Assembly: GCA_026182355.1 (NCBI GenBank)
Contig: JAPFBL010000035.1
Coordinates: 620,001-684,000, forward strand
Origin: Hermatobates lingyangjiaoensis
Lineage: Eukaryota; Arthropoda; Insecta; Hemiptera; Hermatobatidae
Length of the DNA: 64,000 bases
Reading direction: 5' to 3'
Shown: piece by piece, positions 22,891-34,600 of the stretch
Layout of the letters: each line of letters starts with the position of its first letter
How positions within the stretch are numbered: position 1 is the first letter of the stretch
Translations under genes and position numbers: made by a program
Notes under the pieces: generated by a model
The model's input: the letters and a program-made list of their open reading frames with translations, nothing else
Databases searched by the model: none
What the model was told of the DNA's origin: nothing

Positions 22891-24619
22891 AGATTTCAAA
22901 GTAAACAGGAGAAATAAAAATTACTTCTAAAACACAGTAAACAATTATCAAGTGTGACTACGATCTTTCATCCAAAACAATTGGCCTTCGCTAGATTTTC
23001 ATTCAAACTAACAGTTATTTTTAATCTTTCTAGGGTTTAGTTGTTGATATATAAATGTATGTATACATAATTACTTTATTATATATATATATAATTATTC
23101 TGATGTAAAATTCAATACGTCATTTGGGAATGACGTTGTTTATAATAAAAAGTTCTTAAGTGGAATGTGAGCTATTATTTGTAAGAGGTCATTTGTCTAT
23201 TTGTAAGTATGGGAGTTTAATGAAGTGAAGATGTTAGTAGGGTGGTTTATGAGATTTGAGCTAAGGGCTGCGGTAGAAAGGGATGATTGATCAGTCCTAA
23301 GTGGGGCATCTCATGACCGAGTCTCGCCCCCACCTCAGACTAAACTATCCCAACCGCAAGCCTCCCCCATTAAGCCATCGGCACATCAACCGTCTGTTAC
23401 TCACCCATCAGCTGCTTGCTTTGTTCCCCTTTCCTCCCCAGTTAAAACCTATTTGCGCACGTAATCAAGCGAATAAAATTCACAAGCACGCAATATCCCT
23501 CACACTTAAATCCCATTTATAAACCACTGTTTATTAACTCTGCACTCTAGCCTTTCTTCAACTAACTCATATTTCTAACAAAACCTCTTCACTTTTTGCT
23601 TTAATTATTTCACATTCTGTTTTATTCAATGCGAACCACTCAATCTACATACTACTAGGACCCTAAGTTACTTGGCATAAATTGTAAAAGCAGTAATGAA
23701 ACCTACTACAAACAATAACTCAGCTTATACGCTGATTTTGAGTTCACAAAGGCAAAAACTTTGAAACATATTTCTAACGCTGACGTCGAAATAAACAAAT
23801 ATTTATTTTTTTGTTTCTACAGGTATCGGGTGTGTAACAACCCTCAACATTACCTTACTGGTTTTTAAAATTAGTGAGCAATCAATTATAATGAAAATAT
23901 AATTGAGATGTTTGATTAGAAGTTACGAACATTTGAAATGTATGAGGGTGTTATGAATGACTGTGATTCATTAATGAAAAGGAACAGGTTATATTAGCAT
24001 CAATTTAAATATTGTGATCTACAAATAAATCATACAATTCTACTTCAAAAACTAAACAAGACTCCATAACTAATAAACACTCAATAAAATCCCTAAATAT
24101 AATAGCAGAATTAGCGACTTCAAATAATGGGTTATCAATAAGGTGAACTAAGTTTAGGTGGTTAATGGAGTTATGAAATTTGTATGGCTATCTTTTAACA
24201 GATTCAATAAAAGTATAATAGAACAACTGTATATATTATAAATAATTACCGTATTTGATATTATTACGTTTGGTGCAATTTATATTAAATAATGGGAATG
24301 GCTATACATATTATTTAATTAATTATCTTAAGAAATAAATTATTTAAATTTAAAAGTGATTATCAATTATCATTGTGATTAAAAAGGAATTTTGCTTCGA
24401 ATAAAGAAATTATTTTGAACTTTAAGATTTTAAAAAGATTAAGGTAAACAAATTCCATGAGTCACTATAGTATCAACTTAAAAGATTTTCTTTTGAATGT
24501 TATATTTCTTTTAAATTAACCCAAAATTAATGATGTTATTCAAATTGGGGCGCAGAAAATACAAAATTATAGTAATTTTGAATAATCAGGAAAAACAATA
24601 AACGTATCAGATAGACCCA
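22891..24619. other. Intergenic, unidentified; GC-richer block 23210-23520
   Basis: 23210-23520 is clearly less AT-rich than its surroundings and has a C-rich strand (cytosine runs around 23325-23440). It gives a 73-codon frame that looks like composition rather than protein. I do not recognise an element. Confidence 0.35.
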
Positions 24620-24818
24620 ATGATAAGTTGGAGGTCTTATGATTGAAACTACTTCTCTCGCCGACGTTTCGGCATATATTTATTTCATCTTCAGAACTAC
24701 AACATGTTTCTTTTATAATTAGCATTATTAAAAAAACATGTAGCTCTGAAAGTAACATAAATATATGTCGAAACATTGGTGAGAGAAGTAGTTTCAATCA
24801 TAAAATCTCAACCCTCAA
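24620..24818. repeat. Foldback repeat with diverged arms
   Basis: Arms about 24632-24715 and 24735-24815 are inverted copies, both including ATTGAAACTACTTCTCTC or its complement. The left arm, read on the - strand, carries a hammerhead-like core. Confidence 0.6.
24658..24698 (-). ncRNA. Weak hammerhead-like motif
   Basis: CTGAAGA (24694-24688) and GAAA (24670-24667) are intact, followed by palindromic ACGT and C as cleavage nucleotide (GUC triplet). Stem II pairing is poor and stem I relies on two G-U pairs, so this is probably a decayed member of the Penelope-type series. Confidence 0.25.
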
Positions 24819-25880
24819 AAAAAATTATATCATATATTACTTTTATATAATAATAAAAATAAGTATACTAGATATATAGTAAAAAACAAATAACATGTTT
24901 TAAAAGTATAGAGAATGATTCAAAAGAACAACAATGTATTCTTATCTAGGTGAAACGATTGTGATAAAGTTTACCACAAACAGCATGCCATGAATAAGAT
25001 AAAATAGATGATTTGAAAGTTAAAATTAAATTGATAAACATACAATGCGGTGTTCTATTTAACAATTCACATACATCAAAGCAACTATCACAAACTTAGA
25101 GAAAAAAAATAGTTGGTTTATGAATTTTGGTGACTCTTTGTAAGTAATCTTTTCTTATTACAAATACGCCTTTCGGTACTTTTTTTTTAATCAGTAAACT
25201 TTTGAATGGAATAGAAATATCTATGTTGGTGCTTTTGATACTGAATTAGAAATCCCCAATTTATTACCAATCCCCAGGATTTCTCAGGTTGAAAATATAG
25301 GGAGGGCACCATCAGTCGACCACGTTTTCAAAATTACTGGTAAGTAAAGATTGGCAAAATTTAATTTAGAATTATCCAAACTTAAGTAGTAGGTTAAAAA
25401 ACCCGGCAGACAAGAGAGGAAATCGGTGCGCGTACAGTATAATTCATAACCAAGCCAAGTCAATACCTTATGTATATTTCCATCATTCAATCTATCTATA
25501 TAACATACCAATATGCTGCATCATGAAAAAAACTATCGAAAAACTAAAATAAATAATGTAATTGACATTCAAACTACCATCAAATAGTATAATAATAGAA
25601 ATGAGAGTTAGATATATGTCGCCTGTAAGAAACTGCAAATAGGGGCAGGAGAACTGAAAAAAAAAAGCATAGAAGAAAAACAAAATGTGGCAACCAATCT
25701 TACAGGACATAAGGTATGTTAGAACGGACGGCAGCGTGGTAACGATTGTTGTTTCAGTAGTCGACAAGTGGTCGTAAACACGTGGCAGAGTAAGAACCTT
25801 AATAATTTACATCGATTCATGAATAACGTGATATAAATAAGTCACGGAACACACTTAACAACCACTGTTACTTAACTACA
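24819..25880. other. Intergenic, nothing recognised
   Basis: AT-rich; open frames on the - strand near 25284-25767 show no known motif. Confidence 0.35.
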
Positions 25881-25881
25881 T

Positions 25882-26108
25882 ATTTGAGGGTTATCTGGTC
25901 AGAAATTCAACTCATCAATCCAACTTTTCGAAAATTTGTATTTTAGGCTTAAAAGAAGTGTAGTATTTAGGTCGGGAGGTTCTCACCTATTTTTGTTAGA
26001 ACCTACTGATCTAATTCCTACACTCTTAGTAAGGAATTAAAATGAAAAAATTCATTTATTTAAGTTAGATTAAGAGTTGAGTTTTCGATCAGATAACCCT
26101 CAAAAAGT
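25882..26108. mobile_element. MITE-like element with about 42-bp terminal inverted repeats
   Basis: TTTGAGGGTTATCTGGTCAG starts the left end and its near-complement ends the right end at 26063-26108, with about five mismatches in 42 bp. The interior is non-coding, about 140 bp. No target duplication could be fixed, so the superfamily is unknown. Confidence 0.6.
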
Positions 26109-27995
26109 CTAGTAACAGAGGTTAACTAGTGTGTAAAAATGTGTAGTCTTTTTAGCACTACTGTACGACATTTTGTCTATGAATTTATGACATTTCTGTA
26201 TTATTACTTTGCACACAACAAATAAATACACTGTCCCTTTAAATTTCATATTATCTTTTGTTTTCAAAATATATTTCCTAATCTTATATTGTTAAACATA
26301 ACAAATAACAAAAAAGACTCAATAGCAGAAGCGAGAACCATGTTTAAGCATTGATACTCAGGGAAGGACTTTCGATGTTTCTGAAGTAGCAGGTTAGAAG
26401 GAGAAGACGAAAGGCCAGTTGGCCATTCAATGGACAACAATAGGCGGGCGTTTAATAATCACCGCTCTGTCTGGTCAAGATGCGCCAATTCCAATAATCA
26501 GAGCTCCTTCCTTCAATCAGTCCCTGACTCATTCTTCTCCCAGTCACAAAAGACTTGTTTTTTCTTTCCAATCAAGACCCTTCGTTTTCTCAAAACGCCT
26601 GATTGATAACCATAACAGTGGATCTAATAGTACCAATCTTTTTTTAACTTTTGTGTATTTATTTTTCTTTATGAAAAGAAAATACGATTCCTTCTTCTTA
26701 TAAAATTCATTGTAAAAGAATATTAACAAATATAATACTGTTTAAAAAATGTTTCGATGGCCATATAGAACTTTTTTACAACATCCCAAGAAGTAACTAC
26801 AACTAATCAACCATATCTTCCCTAAATACTCCTTATTCAGTGACGACAAACCGACTCACCAGAGACCATTGCGAAAAGACACCTCAAGAAGTATTAGACA
26901 CATATTCAGCGCAGGGTATCAGTATATAACTCAGTTTTTTCTATTTGTGTTTCTTTGTACACCGAATAATATGTGTATAAATATGGTCACCTCGTAGTTC
27001 GTAAATGACTCCACTTTTTTATTCTTGTCATTCTATTACTTTCCTGAAGCCTTTGGAATGCCTAATTACATAGAAATGTAATCCTTTCCTTTTTATTTGT
27101 TAATACGTTTACAATACAATTTAAACATACTTAAATGTCATAAATGTACCAACCATGAAGCAGAAAGATTAAACATTTTATCAGGAATCAAGTTTATCTC
27201 TTCGCAATCAACAGTGTTAAAATATTCACTGACACCTTCTCCATATATAATCTTCTCACATCTTCACAAAAATTCAAAATTGCAAGATTAAATAAAAGTT
27301 GGTTGTGTTATCGACCGTGGATTGAATATTAATGTCCTTCATAAAAACATTCAGAGGCTCATGCTTGCTTCATTTATTTAACAAAAACTATTCCTGCCAA
27401 GCTGGATTTAAATGTTCAAATATGAGATATTTGTTCTAAAAATATATTTAAATAAACACGCATTTCATCATTCAACGTTGCAATGATTAATACGGTTGGT
27501 TCTAATTGCTGCTACACTGTCAACCTAAATAGTTCCCTGGTCACAGCAGTCACTAGCGCAGAGCTGACTTATCAAACAATGCTATTCACTCCTAAAAAAA
27601 AACATTAAATTCATAATGTCATCACATTTCAGGTACTTTATCGCCCATTTAAGCAAAGTGCAGTGCTCTCCCCACACGTAGCTGTCTCAATGACACAATA
27701 ATATCATTCAGCCATGGCAGTATACATACTTGAAAGCCGCTCAGAAGGTAGTGCACGTTTCTACAGCCTGCCAAGTGAAGTAATCACTATTAAAGGTTAA
27801 GTAGTATCCAAGTAGTACGCATTGCGGTTCCTTTGTTGACGATTCGTCAAAGTTCCGAGACGTACTGTGTCAGTTCTTTAACCTTAATTTGATATATATA
27901 TCAGCATTTCTCTGTATACCGAAAACACTTATTGTATTTTTGTGTTTTACATTACGTTTTCTATTCACATGAAACAAAAATCAACGTCTTAAATA
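26109..27995. other. Intergenic, nothing recognised
   Basis: No exon, RNA gene or defined repeat could be supported. Open frames at 26419-26703 and 27097-27291 lack recognisable motifs. Confidence 0.35.
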
Positions 27996-27999
27996 CAGC

Positions 28000-28140
28000 A
28001 ATAAATTCCGGAATGAGACTAACATCTTTTACCAAAAAACTAGTACTCTTCAGTCTGTTCGAGTGTGACTGACGAAGTCCAGCTGTTTTGATTGAAAGAT
28101 CTTAGTCTCGTTTCTGAATTTCTTACTGTGGTTTAGACAC
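28000..28140 (+). repeat. Diverged family A foldback
   Basis: Left arm with GACTAACATCTTTTACC and right arm with GAAAGATCTTAGTCTCG. The core keeps CTGACGA and GAAA plus AGATCT but has lost two bases 5' of CTGACGA that would form stem I. Confidence 0.5.
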
Positions 28141-28329
28141 AGTGTTTAATCTTAATTCTTAGAGTCCAGATATATGCCAACACAAAGCTGAGCTTGGGTT
28201 CCAATAATCAGTTCTTCCGTTGGTTGTTGTTGTTTTGTTGTCCAATGCCCGCACTAATAGGCTATCTCTTTTAGTGTTATTGTAGGAGCGGAATGTAATT
28301 AGCTTACTTTAGCTCATTTGTTAACTCGC

Positions 28330-28740
28330 ACTCATTTTAGTAATGGACCAGTCAAATTACCGAGTTAATTTTATACAGGGAGTCTTCAATTTTAGCTAAA
28401 TGAAATGTTTTTAGAATAGGGATCTTTAACGAGTATCCGACATCACGCAGACTCGGCACCGACGGCTTAACGTCCTCTCCGAGGAAGGACGAGGCCAGGT
28501 TTTTTTCACTTTTCACATGAAGAAAACGTGGGAAGTGACCGGCACAAAAGGTTTTTTTTTACCTTACCCTGCACCCCAGTTCTTCCGTTTATAAGAGCAT
28601 TGACTTTATCATTGCCAGCCACGCAATTCTCTTTTTTAAGGAGACACCTGATTCAAACTGTAATGCCACTTAGCGGCATTCAGGGGAAAATTTGTCCCCT
28701 GAGAGTCCTATGGACTCATCTCAATTATTAATTATTCTAA
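28330..28740 (-). repeat. SINE copy, diverged head
   Basis: On the - strand it contains GACGTTAAGCCGTCGGTG, GATGTCGGATACT and GTTAAAGATCCCTA, matching the body of the SINE at 38445-38770. The 5' part differs and no clear tRNA boxes are visible. Confidence 0.55.
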
Positions 28741-28819
28741 CAATAATATTTATCAATACTTTAATTTTCTTATATTTTAACAATAATTCTGTTATTTCAA
28801 TTATTTCCTTTATATATGT

Positions 28820-28975
28820 AAATATATAGTTCAATGTACATTCAGATACACAGAGCAATGTGTCTCACTATGTATGTGTTTTCTTTCTCTCTCCATGTGA
28901 GTTTCTTTGTGTTTGTATGTACATTGAACTATATTTGTCCATTTCGAACAGCAAAAGTGTATATATATTGATTAA
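28820..28975. repeat. Inverted pair of family B end sequences
   Basis: ATATAGTTCAATGTACAT near 28825-28842 recurs inverted at 28918-28935, flanked by AAAAGTGTATATATA as in other family B copies. The ribozyme part is absent. Confidence 0.45.
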
Positions 28976-29005
28976 TTTACCACAATGAAAATAATTTGGA
29001 AACAA

Positions 29006-29042
29006 TGCTCTAAGGCCTTTCGTCAAACATCGTCAGAGAGCA
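29006..29042 (-). ncRNA. Candidate type I hammerhead ribozyme, Penelope copy 2
   Basis: Best copy in the window. Read on the - strand: TGCTCT (29042-29037), CTGACGA (29036-29030), one T, stem II GU/AC closing a UUG loop (29028-29022), GAAA (29021-29018), palindromic AGGCCT (29018-29013) as stem III, T29012 as cleavage nucleotide, then AGAGCA (29011-29006) pairing with all six bases of the 5' TGCTCT. It lies just downstream, in element sense, of a Penelope endonuclease remnant (29108-29385). Stem II is very short, as in minimal hammerheads. Activity is not demonstrated. Confidence 0.68.
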
Positions 29043-29107
29043 AGTGAACTAAAAAGTAATAAATACTTGTTAACCTGGTTGATTGAAATCTCTAGAATTG
29101 TTGGTAA

Positions 29108-29385
29108 CCCTGAATATGTTTAATGATGAAGAAGTCTTCATCTGTTTAATTATTCTGCTAATAATAACTTTATCCAATTTATAAAGTCCTAGGCTATTGT
29201 TCATTAATTTCTCATAAAAGTTTTTTATGAGTGCACTTTCCACAATATTTCTTCATCTTTCCTAAGACACAAATATTAATTCATTTGCTTCATTCCAGTT
29301 AATCATATGATTACAGTTTCTTATGTGCACGAACAAGGCACTCTTTTCGTCTTCTCTTCTAATCCGATATTTGTGTTACTTTATC
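29108..29385 (-). pseudogene. Penelope-like element, second GIY-YIG endonuclease remnant
   Basis: The - strand gives YRIRREDEKSALFVHIRNCNH then INWNEANELIFVS, typical of the middle of Penelope endonucleases (ALFxHxxxxxHxIxW). After a frame break it gives NIVESALIKNFYEKLMNNSLG, the conserved C-terminal helix with the catalytic Glu. The family differs from the copy at 9562-10173. Upstream, to about 29480, a poorly preserved continuation can be traced. Confidence 0.65.
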
Positions 29386-29480
29386 CTTGTAAGAAGACCT
29401 TTGCTCGTCTCCAATGTTGGACACCTGGACAAGCTGGATACTTTTTGAAATTACATGAAAGAAAAGGGCGTTATAGTCCA

Positions 29481-31398
29481 ATTTATGATTTCATAAAATG
29501 TTTTTTTTTTCGAAAAACAGCTAACTATAAAAAAAGAGATATTTTCTAAGAAAAATCAACTTAAAATCAGTATGCTATACAAAAATATTAAAGCAATTCT
29601 GATTACCTCAAAATATAATAAAGCTTTAAAAACTGAAAACTCAACTTTGGATAACCAATAACCTACTGTAGATACTGATTTGTTATCATTGACTTATAAT
29701 ATTTTCATCAGAATGGATTAAAAAAAAATTGCTATTTAAATGTTCACAAATGAAATTTGATGATATTTTAATGAATTAATATGATATGTAAGTAGATTTA
29801 ATTCTTAAAACTATAAATGCAAACGCTTATCAGTTAAAAATTGTATTACGTTTTCATGGGAGTTTGCTTACCTAAAGGTTGTAATCAATCTACATGATGC
29901 AATCTTGAAACAAATCATATTGGTACATACACAAGTTGTAGGCGCTTTTAAGAATTCCAAGATTTTAGAGTATTGTCGAAGTACGTAGAGGTAGTTTTCC
30001 GTTCTTTATAACAAAACGGCTAGTAATTTCCAGCCACTTTTCGGGTGACTGAATAAAATTAAATTTTGTACCATTTATTGTCTTACTATCAATATTTCAT
30101 TATTTAAACATTGGACGAATAATATTACATTAAATATAGTAATTATTAGGTTATATCTGTAGTGAAATGAAGTTTTTTGTAAATAAACATTTTTAAAAAG
30201 GGCATAATACTTTCTGAAGGACAAGTCAACACAGTTAATTATACAAAACCGGGCTAAGATTAAAAAAAACACCCTAAGTCTTAAAGGAATCATTCTCAGT
30301 GCTGTTTCGTGGATACTGTGGGAGATTTGATATTTCTTGTATATTCTGTCAGCCTTTAACCTTTTTTAGCGAAAGGTTTGAGGTTTTACCTCTTAAAACA
30401 CAGCCTCAATCGGGCAAGAGAAACAGGACGAGACAACAAATGATGAACTAAAGGAGTCACTGCGGAAAAAAAACTAAAGTTCGTGTACAATATTTTAGAT
30501 TTGTAAGTAGTGTGAGCCCCTCTATACTTTGAATGAGGACAAAGAAAACTCTACCGTATAGATGAACTGGTTTAATGGCTTTTTTTTAGAGATGAAGAAC
30601 AATTGACTCCATTCAACTTCACCAAAACAACATCACTTCAAAAACAACTCATTCTTCTACCCATCTATTTTTTTAAAAAAAGAAACCTTTATATAGGTTT
30701 CTTTATATAGGTAAAACGAAAAAAAAAGTTAATTCGGAGTTAAATCTTTGATCCATTTCTAAATAGAAATTTTAGTATTTCGTAAATACATATATGTACT
30801 TGGTTACTTGTCATGTTTACGATCTGATGATATTTACACGAATGTTGAAATGCTCTCTTTGAATTAAATACCATAATTTATGAACATAATTTGAGTTAGT
30901 TTTGTGAATTGAATTGATTTTAGCATAACAAATTGTATAAATATTGCTTCCACAAAAGTGTATTATATAAGTTAAACCATTTAAGAATGTTTTTTAAACA
31001 TAATAGTCAATCTGTATTGTATTCGAATAGTTGAAGCACACAACATTTTTTCATCGACGACTTTCATTCAAAAGTTAGCATTAGTTAGTATATACAAAAG
31101 ATATCATCTATAGGTCATTACATTTCAGACCTGAAAAATAAATACCTTCTAAAAATAATTTAACAGGCTGCAAATTTAATTTGCTTTTAAAGATTTTTTT
31201 AGAAAGGGTAAGTAGGAAAAGAAAAGGAATGAAACAATGGAAGTTATAAATATTTGGTATTTACCATGTTTAATATTAATATAAATGTTGAAAGGTAACT
31301 TTTTCCGTTAAAACTAATACTGATGCCACAGTATTGGTTTCAACCATATCTAAAAGATTCTATTTGAGATCTATTTACATTAATATATATTTCAACCT
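29481..31398. other. Downstream flank of MIPEP; degenerate repeat
   Basis: 29560-29830 is the third copy of the old repeat seen at 300-620 and 12790-13060. The MIPEP 3' UTR should lie just below 31399 on the - strand; an ATTAAA-type signal (TTTAAT on + near 31268) is the nearest candidate poly(A) signal. Nothing else recognised. Confidence 0.4.
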
Positions 31399-31671
31399 TC
31401 ATTCAGATGGTTGTTCCAAAGAGGCAACCAACGCTTCAGCTAAGGCTGAAGGAGTAACCTCAACATTGAGAAAATCCGACACTAGACATGTGCCAGGCTT
31501 TGAGCCACCGTGTCCAAGGATTCCTCGTCTGTAGGACTCACCAGCATCCCTGCTAAAAGGGTCTTTTCTGAAGCACCTTTGCCACAGCCACGAGGCCACT
31601 GCTCGACTCATCAAGTAGGAGTAGTATTTGGCACCGTATCCAACTAAGTGGGAGAACCTCAGCTCCCAAGC
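31399..31671 (-). CDS. MIPEP: MIPEP exon 11 (last)
   Basis: Residues 601-690. Starts [20 protein letters not shown] after acceptor TTTGTAG, phase 0, and continues [11 protein letters not shown]...AAGE-like RDAGESYRR and GHGG. Stop TGA at 31401-31399. The [15 protein letters not shown] block is a strong family signature near the active-site cleft. Confidence 0.93.
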   Translation of the reverse strand, partial: AWELRFSHLVGYGAKYYSYLMSRAVASWLWQRCFRKDPFSRDAGESYRRGILGHGGSKPGTCLVSDFLNVEVTPSALAEALVASLEQPSE

Positions 31672-34600
31672 CTACAAACAGCCATCAGAATTAGCTTCTA
31701 CTCCTCTGACACTCGAAAATGCTAACAATAATAATTCTTATTTGAAAACGAATCATTAGATATGCACTAATTATGAACAGACAGGATTAAAATAGGAAAT
31801 ACATATTTAAAATCATTAACAAAATTATTAATTATGAAAATAACAATAAGGATACTTTAATACAAAAATGTATCCGACCAAATTAAAACCAGGTGCAAAT
31901 CTCAGTACTAGCAACCAAATATGTGCCTCCTCAAGGAGCAATTAGGATGAATTGTGATGATTCATTTGCAGGCTAAATAATGTAGTGGCCAGGAAGACGT
32001 AGAGTGAATGCATCTAAACGATTAAAACAGCTACTAAAAGATCACGAGTTAATAAAGTTAAGAAGATAATTTTAGTTACTTATACAAAAGGTGAAATAAT
32101 GGTCAGACTTTGAGGGTAGATTAGGCAGTTATTACGAGAAAAATATGGTATATGTACATATACAAACAATAAATATACATTAATAAGTAATTACACACAT
32201 AATAATTAGATGGAAAATATGTTCACAAATCAAATTATATATACATATATGTTCATATAATATATCTGCAGAAATATCACAGCAAACAAAACTGATCACA
32301 ATCAAAGAAATAACTACAGCATCAAAGAATTTCTACGTCCTTTCTAACTGACAAATAAATGACAACTAAAAAAAAAGGTGTGAATCAACAAATGAAATCG
32401 AGCAATCAAGAGAAAACTGTAGAACTCGTGAGAAGAACGGGAGCAGTTAACTCAGCGATGCAAATATGCATTAAATTTTGTGGTGTTTCATCCTTTTAAT
32501 TAGGACAAATAATTTATTAATTAACTGACTAGACAACTTAGGTAGACTCACTACAGGATTATGTTTACATAGAGTGATGAGTGTTAACTCATTAGAGAGA
32601 ATTAACTATATTAATTCTACTTACTGTTCCTGGCACATGAGGAAGAGGATAGTATTTGTTTTGAGCTTCTTTTAAGATTTCATTGGGCGATTTAAAGATT
32701 CCTGAATGTAAGTCTTGATCAAGTACTGAATAGAATAACTGCAAGTGAGTGTCTGAGGCAGCAAGAAGATGTTTGGAGGAACAGAGTTTATGGATCATCT
32801 CTTGAGGCATGGGCTTACCTGTAGCATAGTGGGAAGCAAAACTGCTAATCACCTGAAAGGAGAATACAACTGGCATTATTCTCCTGACAACTTACTTTCA
32901 TGTCTGATATTGAAAAACATAACACTTACTAAATAAGGAACCCTTTTAATTTCATCACATTATAATAATTTGCTAATATAAATAATTATTTACTTCCTTA
33001 CAAATAGTTGTATAGGAACACTAATACAGTGGTTCGCACTGTATATAATGCCCACCAAATAGGTCGAGAGCCCATTTCCACGAGTTCATGGAGTATTGTA
33101 AGAACACGTAGTAAACTATGCAATTAAAAGATTAATCGTCCTTTCAATTAAATTATTATTCATAACATGAATAAATATACCAAACATTCTTTGTCATTGC
33201 TTAATCATTGTCATTCGCTGCTGTGATTAATCATTTTAAATTTTAAAATATTGTTTTATCAAAATTGGCAATTACTATGTCTTAAGAAGAGTTTTATTTG
33301 ATGGTAATGATATCATTGTTATTATTAAAAGAAGTAATTTACTGGGAAGTTTTGTAAAATACCTCACCAATATGTCATGCAATATGTACCTGGGGTCGGG
33401 TTGTTAACCATTAGTGACTAAGATATTGAGATTTGAATCTTCATCGTAACCCAAGTTTTTTTTTATGATAGAAATTGTTATATACGTCATCCTTAGCTGA
33501 AGATTTAAAGTCGTCGGTCCGAGCCTTTACAATGTCAGGTACTTGTTAAAGATCACTACCCTCTATACTAACAAGCGATTAAGAAAATCCTTAAGCATTC
33601 AATCCAGAATCAACCACACTTTCCCTCCCAGTACAGTACTGAAGTGAAACTAATCATTGTAGATGTCATGAACAAACACGTACCTCAATGTGGTTGGTTT
33701 TATCATTGAACATGATTCAGGCGTTACTCATAGCAATCAAAAGTAGGTCGAAAGAAGCTTCCAATATGATGAGAAACATAATTTGTTACACGGTATAGAA
33801 CCCTCTATTGTTTTTACTAAACTATTTACAACCATACACACTGTATAGTGAACTGTTTAAACTTTGTTTACTTTAAATGATATTTTATTATCATTTAAAC
33901 ATTTTTGTAGCAGTATAGCATAATAAGCCATTTCTTAATCTAATAAAGCTTCCTTTAATTATTAAAAGGCTTCTCGAATACTGCTGCTAAAAGTTTCATA
34001 AGAAACTCTCGACAGTGATTCATTTTCCACTGGGTCATATTTTATAAATTAGTTGCACCAGCCTCAAACTCTGAACAAGAAAAGTTCTTAAGATTATTTT
34101 CATAGAGAATACAATTCTTATTCTTGGAATAAATTTAGTATGTAAGTTGAAAAATATGATATTATAAAAGTTAAAATGTAAACCCGAAGATAAAACTTTC
34201 TAATATAATTAAAACATAAAATATATATATTTTTGGTAAAATGAATTATACTTACTCTTGGATCAGAGGCGAAATATTCCATTAGTATAGAAGGTACTTC
34301 TGCGAGGTCAGTAGAACAGCGAGTGCCAGAAACATGTTGGTATTTCGTCCTGCCCAGCATTGAATGCATTGCATGACCCATTTCGTGGAACAAATTGTCC
34401 AAAATCGAAGGAGTTAAAAGAGTGGGCGTGTTCCAACCAGGAGAAGCTAAATTCAGCATTACCACAACTACGGGCGTCTACAAATAACAATGTTATACTG
34501 AAGTGAACATTGCTGAATAGCATGAAGTGATAAGCAATAATTCTTAAAATTGACATTAAGATTAATAACTGCTGTCAAAAACAAGCACTTTGTGGGAAAT

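Noticed and set aside
23301..23522. 73-codon frame in the GC-richer block
   Set aside because: Pro/Leu/His-rich composition follows the C-rich strand; no motif, splice context or repetition supports a protein.
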